Assembly: GCA_947471745.1 (NCBI GenBank)
Contig: CANJKZ010000139.1
Location: forward strand, 1,998,501 to 2,062,500
Source: Closterium sp. Naga37s-1
Lineage: Eukaryota > Streptophyta > Zygnematophyceae > Desmidiales > Closteriaceae
Direction: 5' to 3'
Length of the DNA: 64,000 nt
In this document: in pieces, positions 33,091 to 43,889 of the stretch
How positions within the stretch are numbered: the stretch's first letter is position 1
How the letters are laid out: each line of letters starts with the position of its first letter
Made by a program: the position numbers and the translations under genes
The notes under the pieces: model-generated
The model's input: only the letters and a program-made list of their open reading frames with translations
Told to the model about the DNA's origin: nothing
Database searches by the model: none

Positions 33091-33813
33091 TTAGCGACCC
33101 AGACGTAGCGTTAGTACGCATCTACGAAGGCGAGCGTGTTGTTTTCGCCGTTGATACCTTCGAAGGTGAGCACGATGTAGTCGCTGTAGATTTTCTTGCA
33201 GCTTTTTGTAGCGGTTGGTGCTCGGCTCCAGCGAGGGGTGGGCTTGGTGCGTGAGACCGGCAGTGGGACAGACGGTGCAAGTGGTAGGCTGTGAAGTGCT
33301 GAGTGGCTTCGTGCCGTCAGGACGCAGCAGTGCTCCTGGTAAGAAGACTTTGGCCCGAAGGCAGTTGTTGAACGTCTGGAGCGAGGGGTGCCCGACTCGC
33401 TGATGCCAGAGATCGTCTTCTGCGCGAATTCTAGAGGTACGCAGGTATCGTACGTGATGCTCCTCGGCCTCTGCTTCTGTTTCTTGGGGAATTTGGAGCA
33501 CTAGTCCTTCTTCTTCTCCTGGTTCTGCTTCGTTGTCCTGCTCCATTGCTTCTGAATCTGTTGCTGTCTCCCCATCTGCATGTGCCGTTGTGAGATAGAG
33601 CGCGAGGAAGTTTCGGTCAGGAATGACGTTGAGCGGAGTTCTGGTACCCTCGATGAAGCGGGCGAAGGGATCTGGGCGGGAGATTGGACCATGTGAGTCG
33701 CGAGGCGGAGTTGCTGGCACGTTCCCCTCCTCAATCTCCGACCAAGGATCTTTCCAGGTGCAAGGTGAGCGGGGTGGTGATGGTAGATTGCGTGGGCGTC
33801 GTTCTGCAGCCAT
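33091..33813 (-). pseudogene. E6 spacer end and GAG-pre-integrase
   Basis: Begins MAAERRPRNLPSPPRSPCTW directly after a stop at 33814, with the frame unchanged. The first about 130 codons are acidic and contain no domain I know. GAG-pre-integrase follows (AEDDLWHQRVGHPSLQTFNN, CTVCPTAGLTHQAH). Soon afterwards a frameshift enters the integrase N-terminal core and coding sense is lost until about 32951. Confidence 0.7.
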
Positions 33814-34707
33814 TTATCTCTCTGCTTCTTCCATTTCTTCTTGGGTGAGGTCGCCTTCGGCGAGCCTTTGCCCTCCTGTGTCGCCCCAGCCGCCAGTTCC
33901 CCATCCTTGGGCAGTGCCCGATGCGCCAGTGGCGGACCCCCATGTTGTTCCAGTGCCGTCGTCGTCTCCCCAGTCACCGCGTCGCGCTGACTCCTCGTCC
34001 CAGCCTGCCGCGATGCGTTCTTGATACATCTTTTCCTTCCTCTCAGCCCTTGCCTTTTCTTCTTCTTCCTTGACGCTAAGCTCATCAGTTTTGTCAGGAT
34101 CTTTCCACGTCGTGTCGATGTGGCAGTAGACGTTGCGGGGATAAGGTCGCGGACGTCCCTCCTCGTCGAAGGTTGTAGTGTTTGCTTCCTCCAGAATCCA
34201 GCGGAGGTTTTCGGTGCGCGGTGTTGGTCGCGTCTGCTCCGTCATTCCAAGATTCTCGTCTCCTGTCCCGAAGATGCGGTGACAGGTGACGGCCAACTCC
34301 ATTTCCGTCATACCCTCTGGTTCAGCTTCGGCACTTTCTGCTTCTTGGATTGCCGCAAAGTCCCTCTCAACTTCCTCTGTGCGGCTTGCTGTGGGTGTGA
34401 AGCAGGTGGTGCAGAGTCCGTCGAAGCCGGGTTGGTGCAGATTTATCTCACGAGGGTGTGGGATGCGGCGGATCCAGGGTCGTCCGTCCGGATGTTGCCA
34501 TGACTCCACGTTCATGTATAGGAAATCCAGGGGAACGAGGTCCACAAGCTCGTCCGACGATGCTTTGCAGTCTGGTATGTCGAAGTCGAGTACATAGACG
34601 CCGTCGAGTGATCGTTCTCGTCCGATGTACTTGTGCGACTCGACTGGTGTGTCGAGAGGAGTGTAGGTGAGAATGAGGTCTCGCATGTAGGGATCCGTGG
34701 CGAGCAT
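33814..34707 (-). pseudogene. E6 long acidic spacer between protease and integrase
   Basis: An open frame of 297 codons on the minus strand. Its first about 40 codons are the usual end of the protease-spacer region (SLDGVYVLDF, compare NGVFVLDF in E7). The remainder is a hydrophilic, acidic, repeat-poor sequence (SWQHPDGRPWIRRIPHP, then LAVTCHRIFGTGDENLG, then KEEEEKARAERKEKMYQERI, then a WG/TG-rich end). Together with the next 130 codons it makes the protease-to-integrase distance about 385 codons, against about 55 in E7. I recognise no family. It has stayed open apart from the stop at 33814-33816. Confidence 0.6.
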
Positions 34708-34709
34708 GA

Positions 34710-35048
34710 CCCCGCAGTCAGAGCGGACAGCAGATTGAATCGCAAGTCCAGCACGAAGAGCACGTCGTTGAAGGTGATATGCGTGTTACTATCTCGAGCT
34801 TGCAGGACGACGATGCCTTGCGCGTTTGCGCGCAGTTGCTCGTTGTTGGCGACGGTGACGTAGGTGGCGGGGGCGCGACTGATGTTCAAGATGAAACGAA
34901 CGGATCCCACCATGTGCTGGCCGCAGCAGCTGTCCAGGTACCAGGTGTTGTGGTTTTTGTTGTTGTTGCGCAGGAGCAGTGCGAGCCGCGGTGTGACCAT
35001 GGTCGCCTTATATCTACTCTCAAAATATTCATCCTCTCTCCATCCCAC
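34710..35048 (-). pseudogene. E6 protease with DSCC active-site motif
   Basis: Minus-strand sequence NHNTWYLDSCCGQHMVGSVR corresponds to the retropepsin active site, where Copia elements usually have DSGA or DSGC. FILNI, VTVANNEQLRANAQGIV and FNDVLFVLDLRFNLLS follow in the usual order. A frameshift near LSAL leads into the next segment. E7 has the same D-S-C-C-G-Q-H-M. Confidence 0.75.
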
Positions 35049-35169
35049 GGGAACGAAGCGCTGATGATCGTGGGGTGGGCTTTCCCGCAGTTGTATTGGC
35101 GGGTGCCAATCTTACTCGTCCTCGTTGTCGTAGTAGGAGTTCTCTGTGAAGGGATTGTTCCACCCTTCT

Positions 35170-35690
35170 TCAGGTTGAATGAGCGTGCCTCGAGGTTCCT
35201 CCTCTTCGTCTGGTGAGGCAGCTCGTGGGCGACACCTTGTCGCCATGTTTGCGATCACGTTTCTGGTATCTTCTGTTTGATGTGCTTGTGTCTGTTGCTG
35301 TTGTTGGTGCTGTGCAGGAGGGCGAAAAGCTTGATGTTGAGGCTGGAAGTGACGAGCGTCTTGTCGGCCGACCCAGTTGTTGTGGTGAGTGGAATTTGGG
35401 TGGCGATAGTTGGACCGGGATTTGCATCGGCCCGTTGAATGTCCGAAGACTTTGCAGATTTTGCAATAATGGCGCCTTGGTTGTCGTCGCTCTTCACGGT
35501 TGTTAGTGTAGAAGGCTGTCGGCGCGGCGCTGAGCTTGTCTTGCTCGAATCCATGTCCTGCTGTTCAGTCAGGAGGGCGGCGCATGGCGAGGCTTCTAAG
35601 ATGATTCCTCGTTGTCGGGGTAGCGCTTTGCAGGGCTTCCACTCAGGCCCGAGTCCTTGGAGGACGATGTAGACAAAGATTTCCTCCAAA
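35170..35690 (-). pseudogene. E6 gag end with CCHC zinc knuckle
   Basis: From 35690: IFVYIVLQGLGPEWKPCKAL and CAALLTEQQDMDS match E7 gag (MFVTIILAGLRPEWRHCK, CASLLAEQQEIDL). At 35424-35465 the minus strand encodes CKICKVFGHSTGRC, a canonical CX2CX4HX4C knuckle, in a different frame from the upstream part, so an indel lies between them. Confidence 0.78.
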
Positions 35691-35694
35691 ATTG

Positions 35695-36060
35695 CGCTCC
35701 CCGCTGCTGCTGCATGCCAGCCGCCGCCTGCCGCGCGCCTGCCGCCGCACCTGCCGGTCACTGCCTGCCGACGCGCCTGCCGTCGCACATGCTGTCGCGC
35801 TTACAGTGTGCTGCATGCCGCGCCTGCCACCGAACCGGCTGCCGCGCCTACCACTGCGCTTGTCGGCGCCGCCGCGTCTGCAGCTGCTGCCCGCCGACGT
35901 GCCTGCAGCTGCCGCACGTCGCAGCGCCTGCAGTCGTGGCCCTACTACCGCCCTGCCGCGACCGCGTCGCTGCGCCAACTACTGTGCCGCCCGACGTCTG
36001 CCTGCCAGCCTCTAACTGTCTCCTCCTCCGCCTGTGGCTATCCCCTATCATCCGCTGCGG
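35695..36060. repeat. GC-rich degenerate repeats at E8 5' end
   Basis: Degenerate repeats of CTGCCGC, GCGCCTGCCGCC and CCGACGCGCCTGCC. The CTGCCGCC core is the element-strand form of the CAGGGC/GGCGGC motifs in the E1 leader array, which supports this being the E8 leader. Confidence 0.65.
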
Positions 36061-37801
36061 CTGTCCCTTTGCTCACTGAAATCATCGCATCTTGTACTGC
36101 GGGTCGATGTGGAGGGGCGGGCGATTGACTTCAACGCATGGCTGCTCGACGTCAAGCTCCACCTGCAGAGCCAGCACCAGGATGACGTCCCCCTTTACGC
36201 CAAACGTGTCGGGCGAGCTACCTGACAAGACAGCACCCAGCACGCCCAACCTGTGCTTTGCCTACACTCCGACCATGGTGGTGAGTTCACCTCCGGTTGC
36301 CTTGACCAATTCTGTCGTGCAGAGAGCATCACCCAGACGTACTCGCTTTCGGAATCGCCGCGACAGAATGAGGTAGCTTATGGTCATGGGGATTGCTCGT
36401 ACCTCGACAATTCATGCATGTGCCCCAACCTTTTTGGGGTCATTTGCAGTCCGCTATGCCACGCACCAGCTTAACCAGTAGCCCCATGTCTCACAACCGT
36501 AGGTCTCGCCGACCCTCCTCTAGACTGGTTCCCCTAGTGTTGCGTCTTTTTTCGCGTTTAAGGTTGTCTTGCTCATGTCCGCGACCCTCGTGCGCTCAAG
36601 ATCTCAGCCCGCACTCTCGCATGTCTCTCCCTTTGTTTCCCCCTCGACGCTCATGACTGGCTGTTCTACCACCCTTCGTCTCAACGTATCCTCCGATCTC
36701 GTGGCGTCACCTTTGACGAATCCGTCTGCTTCTACACCTCCTTCTTTCACCAAAGTACCCCGATCCCCCCCCCTTCCCCTCTTTCTCACTCCCACTCCTC
36801 CACTGACTCCCTTGCGCCCGCGTCCTGCCCCATCTGGTGTGCCGATTGTCATCCCCCTTCCCTCAGTTGGGCCTGTGGGGTAGTCTGTTGACTCTGGAGC
36901 CCCGGTACGTGCACGTACACCTCCTGTGTCGGCACAGTCATCTCCCCCTCCTTCCCCCCCCGGTCCCCAAACCCTCCTCCTCCGGCGCAGCCATTGCCGC
37001 AGTCTCTACCATCACTGGCGTCGTTCTCGCAATTGCCGCAGTAGCCTTCGTTGCCGCCGCAGGCGTCCTCGCCGGTCGCTATGGACTCTGGAGGTGCTGC
37101 CGCTGGGGTGCTGGTTCTGGGGGTGTTGCCCCTGTGGGTGCTGGTTCTGGGAGAGTTGGTTCTGGGGGTGCTAGCACTGGGAGTGCTGGTTTTGGAGGTG
37201 CTGTCACAGGAGGTACTGGTGCTGGGGGTGTCGCGGGCGTGGGACGTCCGGCGCCGTAGCAGCCGCAACAGCCATCGTTGCCACCTGTGTCTGCACTTCG
37301 CCTTCTTGGTCGTTCTTTTGGCTCGACTGACTAACCACATGCTCCTCCCCAACCGTCTCTCCAAGTCTACGGACCCACGTCTCCTCCCCCGGTCTCGTCT
37401 CCGGCTCGTCTTCCTCCACGATCACAACTGTCTCCTCCTCTGTCTCCTGATCCAAATCCTGACTCCCACTAATTGGGTATGTCGTCCCTCTCGTGCTCGC
37501 CCCGTCTCTCCCCTTCCTAGTGTCCAACCCATGCTACTCTATTCACGCGTCTCTCGTGCCCGGCCACCCTCTGTTCTCCCGTTGCCTCCTCCGTTGTCCT
37601 TTGTTGTCTCGTCTCGTCCGTTCTTTTACTTTCTCCGAGCCGCTCGCCCTACAGTCTCCCGTGTCCTTTTCTCCCTTGTTATCGACCCCACTGCTCCTCC
37701 TCCGTCCGTCTCTGCTCTTGTCGCTGACTTTGCCTCCATCCGCCGCCTTGACTATGCCACTCAGTTAGTCTCCGCTCCCGCCCGTCCTCCGTCCTTCACG
37801 G

Positions 37802-38434
37802 GTGCTTGCCCTTGGCAGTGATGTCCTTGCGTCCGCTGCTCCTCATCTCTGTGCCATGCTGCTAGCCCTTGCAGGTGACCCATGTGCTCTTGACATCCCC
37901 AACCTTCGCACCTACGTTGAGGCACTCTCGGGACCCTTGCCCTCTCAGTGGTTAGCAGCCATAGATACAAAGATTGCATCTTTGAGGTTCACGTGCAGCT
38001 ACGTCGACGCAATTCCACATCCTGGGGCGAATGTAGTCGATGGCAGGTGGATCGTTAAGGTGAAGCATGCACCTGAAGAGCCACCTGTCTTTAAGGTGCG
38101 CTACATGGCCAGAGGCTTTAGTCACCGAGAGGGCTTAGACTTCTTTCATACCTTCTCCCCCATTCCGATGATGACCACTACTCTAGCTGACCTCCACTGC
38201 TTCCCGTCCTCTGCTGACCTGTCTCTTTTTGTTCGCTCTGGCTCTGCTGCGCTCTACATTCTGGTCTATGTAGACGACCTAGTCTTCGCTACTCGAGACA
38301 GAATCGCACTGGCCTCGGTGAAGGCCGAGTTGCTAAGGAGACACGCTTGCATTGACCTAGGTGAGCTGCGCCGCAATCTTGGCGTGCATGTCACTACGGA
38401 CAGAGCAGCGTGCAACATCACTCTCACTCAGTCA
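37802..38434 (+). pseudogene. E8 RT fragment with internal deletion
   Basis: Encodes IPNLRTYVEALSGPLPSQWL, VDAIPHPGANVVDGRWIVKV, RYMARGFSHREGLDFFHTFS, then a direct jump from the start of the palm (IPMMTT) to LADLHCFPSSADLSLFVRSG and YVDDLVFATRD. About 90 residues between are deleted, in frame. It ends at the E7 target site within TLTQS-H-MV, and the frame continues at 44364. Confidence 0.82.
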
Positions 38435-38888
38435 TGTTAGAGTAAGGATCTTGGACAGGATAGGATTGCCTTAGAGAGTTTTGGTAGCGGAAGTCTTTGT
38501 GGTAGGAACCTTGTGCATAGTGGATGTAAATGACAAAGTTGATCAAAACATAAAATTATACACAATAAATAGATCTAACTAGCCATGTACTCTGAGGGGT
38601 ACATTCCCTTATTCTAACAGTTTTACAGGCAGTTTCTACAGTGACTCCAACCATTGCTATTCTTCTTGTTACCTAGTCGCTGCATGTAACCATACAGACG
38701 GTTACGCCTGTTGCCATTCCTCGCTGATGAGTCATTCGGTCCAGATGGTCAACAGTCGCGACTGTTGACCTTCCTGCCCTTGATACGGGCTGATCCGATA
38801 CTGCTGCTGGTGCTTGCTTCGATAGTGACGGGTGCGGTACAGCTGCACCTACGGGAATGCTAAAGTCAATTCCCTTTATCCTCCAACA
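38435..38888 (-). repeat. 3' LTR of E7 (454 bp)
   Basis: TGTTAGAGTAAGG to TATCCTCCAACA on the plus strand. It contains a perfect 24-bp palindrome at 38747-38770 (half-site GGTCAACAGTCG). It differs from the other LTR at about 14 sites. Confidence 0.92.
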
Positions 38889-38952
38889 CTCCCCTTCATT
38901 CCTGAAGGTGCGCCACGTGGCTCTTTCGGACGACTCCGCACAGGTCAGCGCA

Positions 38953-40449
38953 TTACTGGAACTTCTGATGTAGCAGCTTCTTCGTCAGGAAGTCTGCTGC
39001 CATTCCGCCAGTTGGACAGTAGGTGAGTTGGACCTTGCCATTGTCGAATTCGCCCTTGACGAAGAAGTAACGCAGGGCGATGTGTTTCGTGCGATTGACG
39101 AAGTCGGGTTTGTTCGCGATCTTGATCGTGCTCTGGTTGTCGCACAGTAACTTGAATGACCCATTCATCGCCGTTTTCGTTACCTGTAGGAGCTTCGTGA
39201 GGTAGAGTCCTTCGCGAACTGCTGCACTTGTTGCGATGAATTCTGCTTCTGCTGACGAGAGAGCGTTGAGCTCCTGCTTCTGTGAGTTCCAGGAGATGGT
39301 TCCTGCAGGCTCAAGTTTGAAAATGAAGCATGTGCGGGACCTTCTGTTATCTGCGTCCCCAACATCATCAGCATCCACGTAGCCGGTAAGTTGTAGAGTA
39401 GCCGTTAGATTCGTCGTGTAGGTAAGGCCGACGTCAGGCGTGGAGATGAAATATTGTAGGGCGCGTCATATGTCCGCCATGTTCTCCCCTTCAGGTCGGC
39501 GCAGGTACTGGGCGAGCTGGCTAGCGGCGTACGAGAGGTCCGGGTGGCATGTGACGGCGGCGAAGAGCAGACACCCGAGCTGCTGCTGATAGAGGCGATG
39601 GTCGGCCAGAGATAGCGGGGTGGTGTCGGGCTCGTGATTAGGCGGAGGAATGCGAAATGGGGTGGTGACGCCGACGGGAGCGATGCCGAACTTCTTGGCG
39701 AGTATCTCGGCGTATTTCGTGGCGGAGAGGTGGATCGTGTCGGCAGTCTGGGTGACGTTGAGGCCAAGGAATTGGGTGACGTCGTGATCGATGGTCACCT
39801 CGAGCTTTTCTTTAATGTCGTGTTCGAAGCGATCGAGCAGCTCCGCGTTGTCCCCGGTGTAGAGCAAGTCGTCTACGTAGGCGACGAGTAAGATGAAGCT
39901 GCCGCGAGACTCAAGGCGGTACATCCCCTGATCGTGGGGAAGTTTCTGGAAGCCAAGTTCGATTAGTACGGTGTGAAGATACTGCTGCCACAGGCGCGAT
40001 GCCTGCTTGATCCCGTAGAGGGACTTCTGGAGGAGGCAGATAGCGTCACCGTTTTCTTCGAAGGCGTGCGGCTGTTCGCCGTAGATGGTTGCGTCGACGA
40101 TCGCGTAGAGGAATGCGTTCGACACGTCGATCTTGCGCAGGGGACGCTGCTTCACGGCTGCGACACAAAGGAGGATGCGTACGGAGGTGTGGCGTCCGAC
40201 AGGTGCGAACGTCTTGTCGTAGTCTACGAATTGGGTCTGTTCGAACCCGCGAACGACCCATCGCGCCTTGTACTTGTCAACAGTGCCGTCCGCAAGTGTT
40301 TTGATCCTAAAAACCCATTTTCCTGTGAGAAATTTCCTCCCCTTTGCGTGTCGTCGTGGTACCAGCTTCCAGGTGCCGCGCCTTTGGAGTGCAGCAACTT
40401 CTGCGGCCACGTCTGCTCTCCACTTTTCAGCATCGGGTCCGCTGAGGGC
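38953..40449 (-). pseudogene. E7 RT and RNase H with one stop
   Basis: In frame with the integrase. RT: VAALQRRGTWKLVPRRHAKG, KYKARWVVRGFEQTQFVDYD, KIDVSNAFLYAIVDATIYGE, SLYGIKQASRLWQQYLH, AYVDDLLYTGDN. TGA at 39466-39468 lies near MADI, then RNase H: YVDADDVGDADNRRSRTCFI, WNSQKQELNALSSAEAEFIA, LLCDNQSTIKIANKPDFVNR, TKHIALRYFFVKGEF and MAADFLTKKL. Active-site Asp residues are visible. Confidence 0.87.
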
Positions 40450-41661
40450 CTAGCGAATAGTGGTGGGCTCGACCAGCTGCTGGTTACCCCGAATGGCGAC
40501 GGCGAGGCCGAGAATGCGAAGGCCGGTGAGGTTGGATTCCGCTGCGTTGGTAACTTCAACCACGTTGTCGTCGTCGCCAGGGATGTCGCGAACGATGTCG
40601 CGAGAAGAGTCGCGAGCCGGTTCTTCCTCCATGGGTGAGTGCATTTCTGCACTTGCGTAGTCATGCTGTGCCTGTACTGCTTCGCGTGGATCAGTGTCCG
40701 TTGGGAAAAAGGTTGCTGTTCCGAACTCCTCTGTAGCGGGTACAAAGGGTGCCTCGTCCCAAGTTGTCTCGTCTGGCTGTTCTCCTGCCATGTCAACGTC
40801 ATCCTCGTCACTGGCGTAGCTGTGCTGTCCCTGCAAAATGTTGTCTGGTGCGTTCTGTGCAGTGCGGTGCTGTCGGTACACTGGCAGGGTCAGTCTTTCG
40901 TAGAAGATGCAGTCACGTGATCGCGTGAGTTGGTGGGTGGCGAAGTTCAGAATTGTCCAGGCGTGGTATTCGGATTCGATTCCGAGGTGGATGCCCCAAC
41001 GGGCACGGTCTTCAAAATTTCCGGTCCGGGCAGTGTGGGGGCGGTACTGTACCATGCACCCAAAAACCCGCAGCATGCGTGTGTCGAGGTTTTTGCCGGT
41101 CCACTCCTTGAACGGCGAGGTGTTGTTGGGCAGTGCTTTCGAAGAAAGCATGTTGTGCAGGCGAACTGCATGCGCCATCGCGAAGGGCCAATACTTGGTC
41201 GGCACAGCTGACTGCTTCATGAGGGCTCGCATCTTTGTCGCGAGGCTCCTGTTGGTTCGCTCCGCCACTCCTTTTTGCTCGTGAGCGTAGGGGAGGGAGA
41301 TCATCCTCTGTATCCCCTTTTCTCCGCATAGGGTTTTGAACTCCTCTGTCTGGTACTCCAGCGCTCCGTCGGTTTGGAAGGCCTTCAGCTTCTTCCCCTC
41401 GCTCTGCGTTTCCGCCATGTTGAGCCATAGATAGAAGCAGTGGTAGGCGAGGTAGCGGTTGCTTACGTTCACAGCCCAGACGAAGCGCGTACCGGCGTCG
41501 ATGAAGGTGAGGGTGTATTGTTCTCCATTAACCCCTTTTGCTGTGAGAACCAGGAAGTCGATGTAGACCTTGTCGAGTGGTTTGTACCGCTCGGCTCCAG
41601 GAATTTTCTTGGCGAAGGGTGTGTGACGCAGCGCAGCTGACGGGCAGACGGTGCAGTTGGG
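40450..41661 (-). pseudogene. E7 integrase
   Basis: After the stop at 41662 the frame continues PNCTVCPSAA (zinc-binding end) and the integrase core: VYIDFLVLTAKGVNGEQYTL with the first Asp, AFQTDGALEYQTEEF with the second, and PYAHEQKGVAERTNRSLATK for the Glu region, then KYWPFAMAHAVRLHNMLSS and LRVFGCMVQYRPHTA. An acidic linker follows to TAG at 40450-40452 (probably a former Gln). Confidence 0.85.
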
Positions 41662-42467
41662 TTAGTCGGTTCTTGGTTTTAGCAGTTTTCCATCCGGCAG
41701 CAACAGTGTGTCTTCCGCAAACACTTTTGCGTTGATGCAGTTGTTGAACACTTCGATCGATGGGTGCCCGAATCGTTGGTGCCAGATGTCGGGGTCGGCG
41801 CGATATCCTCTCGTGCGCGGAAGGTTCCGTCGAGGCCTGGTCCTTGATAATCGGTTTCTTTTGGGTGGCTCCAAGTCGGCGGTGACAGATGACCGGGCGG
41901 ATCAAGAACTATGATGTGTTGATTGTCGCCAGAAGTCTTGGGTGACCTGAAGTCGAGCACGAACACTCCGTTTTCGCTCTTCGCCTTTCCGAGAAGATTC
42001 CCTTAGTATATTAAGTGAAGCTCGTTCTCTGTTGTGTGCAGCTCGACACCGCACTTCATCAGCTGATCGAAGGACAAGAGATTGAACTGAAGCTCCGGCA
42101 CCACCAGGATATCGCTGATGTGGATGCAGTAACCGGTGTCGTTTGGCTTCAGCTGGATCTGTCCGCGGCTTCTCGCGTAGATCGTCTGGTTGTTGGCGAC
42201 GGTGATTTCGATCTCATTGAAGAGTTATTCGCTGTTGAGAATGAAGACATTCGACGACACCATGTGCTGACCGCAGCAACTGTCCAGGTACCACTTGTTG
42301 ACGTCTTTCTTGGTCTGGGCAAGGTTTGCGAGCTTTGGAGTCACGTGATGATCCATGTCGTGATCGTTTTCGTAGTCATAACCTTCGTCGTCGTATGCGA
42401 TGCGTGCAGGTGGCGATTCTTGAATCCACGCTGGTGCTTGCCAGTCGTACTGCATGCGGCCGACCAT
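41662..42467 (-). pseudogene. E7 protease region with DSCC motif, and GAG-pre-integrase
   Basis: The frame continues from gag across TAA 42525. KWYLDSCCGQHMVSSNVFIL marks the retropepsin site. Stops follow at 42225-42227 and 42003-42005 in the same frame, around ITVANNQTIYARSRGQIQLK and VPELQFNLLSFDQLMKCGVE. After NGVFVLDF one frameshift (about 41840) leads to GAG-pre-integrase (PDIWHQRFGHPSIEVFNNCI) and a TAA at 41662. Confidence 0.82.
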
Positions 42468-42524
42468 CAGTTCGTCGTAGGTGGGGTCGTTCTCCTCTTC
42501 GTCTTTGACCGAACCTTCAGGTCT

Positions 42525-43796
42525 TTATGGAGGTGGGTCTGCGAACATATTTTCCCAGCTCCGGAAGAACCGGTAGTGACGATTTGGCCGCGGTGGTCCG
42601 TGTCGCACCATGCAAGTTAACACCTTGTTTTTCCCTTTGTCCTTTGTAGAGATGCGAGCGGGAACCTGAGAGGTGCTGGCGACGGCAGGCGCAGAGACTG
42701 TCTGATTGCGTGCCGAACCTCCTGCGGGCTGCTGGTGAGCTGCTCCTCCTTGCTGTTGCTTCTGTCCATGATTGTTGTTGCCGTTCAGCTTCCAGCATTC
42801 TTGGATCGTGTGTCCTGTCTTCTTGCAGTACTCGCAGAAAAGTATTTTCTTGTCCGATGGCGCTTGCGCGTTTGTGTAAAACGCAATCTTCTCCTTCTTG
42901 TTGCCTCTCTCGTTGTATAGGTCAATCTCCTGTTGTTCGGCAAGAAGCGAGGCACAGAGGGAAGTTTTGCTGAGCGTTCCTTGGGTGCGATGGAGTGACT
43001 TGCAGTGGCGCCATTCCGGTCTTAAACCAGCGAGGATGATGGTGACGAACATGTCGTCAGGGAAGTTGATGCCGCTTTTCCTGAATTGATCTCTCAGGTT
43101 TCTGCATCGGTTGATGTATGGCCCGGCCTTTTCTCCGGGGAACATCTTCACGTTGTTCAGCTAGTTAAGAAGGCGACTAAGTGTCACCGAATCCGTTGCC
43201 ATGTGGCAGGTGCGCAGGTGCTCCCACGACTGTTGCGCGGGCGCCCACTCGTTTTTGAAGGGGCGAATGTTCAGTTTTTCTTCGGGCGCCATGTTCCGGA
43301 TTAGGACGGTGAAGGCCATCAGCGACTCGTTATAATACTGTGCCTTCTCTTGAGGTGAGCCGTTGGCCAGGAATGCGTAGGATCCGTCGTAGTACATCCA
43401 GATCTGTGCGCCTTGAGCCAGGAGTTCAAACTCAAAACTCCAGGTGTAGAAATCTTTCCCGTCGAAGGGCTTGGTTGTCCTTAGCTTTGACGTTGTGAGG
43501 AACTTGCTCTGCATTGACGCCATTGTCTCGAAATGCGCCTCTTGTGCTTGTGCAGAACCTTGAGCTCCGCGATTGTCGAAAGTGAAGGATCGCTCGGACT
43601 GGGCTCCATGAGGATCGGGAGGTCTTCTGGCGTAGCTGGAGCCGTCGATGCTCATTGGCTGGTGGCTCTCCAGTGTGGTGATGCGTGTTATGAGTTGCTC
43701 GAGAAGTGTTGTGTCCACGGTTTTCGTCACAGAGGCGACATTGGTGGAGGGAAGCTCTGGACTGCCTCCAGTCTCGCCGCAGTCTGCGCCTGGCAT
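42525..43796 (-). pseudogene. E7 gag with one internal stop
   Basis: Minus-strand frame from 43796: a coiled-coil-like N-terminus (LLEQLITRITTLES), the UBN2-type gag region (TTKPFDGKDFYTWSFEFELL, EKAQYYNESLMAFTVLIRNM), TAG at 43161-43163, then in the same frame FPGEKAGPYINRCRNLRDQF, MFVTIILAGLRPEWRHCKSL and a canonical knuckle CEYCKKTGHTIQEC, then Gln/Asn-rich sequence to TAA at 42525. Complete in layout for a Copia gag apart from the stop. Confidence 0.88.
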
Positions 43797-43889
43797 GATG
43801 CTTGCCCTTGATGTAAAGATAAGTTATAATAAGGATTGTCTTGTATGAAGACTTAGCAGATCCTATAATCAAAACTAGCTCTCATACCA

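Larger units (their letters stand above)
31344..35690 (-). mobile_element. E6: Ty1/Copia element, proximal part, hosting E5
   Basis: Minus-strand Copia of the E7 lineage, continuing left of E5 at 25957-26199. From right to left it holds a gag end with CCHC knuckle, protease, an unusually long acidic spacer, GAG-pre-integrase, integrase and RT. Neither LTR is present. The gag end stops near 35690 against the GC-rich leader of E8 and the 3' end stops at 25957 against E4. Confidence 0.85.
35691..38434 (+). mobile_element. E8: rearranged Ty1/Copia element, left part
   Basis: Plus-strand Copia of the E1/E4 family, interrupted by E7 and continuing at 44364. It starts in a GC-rich leader array, then shows a short gag N-terminal trace (FNAWLLDVKLHLQSQHQDDV, 36130-36195), then jumps to integrase (LHSDHGGEFTSGCLDQFC, 36255-36330), a proline/valine-rich linker and a shortened RT. 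Internal deletions remove most of gag, protease and half of the integrase. No 5' LTR is visible. Confidence 0.75.

Noticed and set aside
39466..43163. Stop codon reassignment as the reason for frames continuing past TAG, TAA and TGA
   Set aside because: Host genes in the window (CXE, O-fucosyltransferase) are free of internal stops, and all three stop codons appear in the elements, so decay is simpler.
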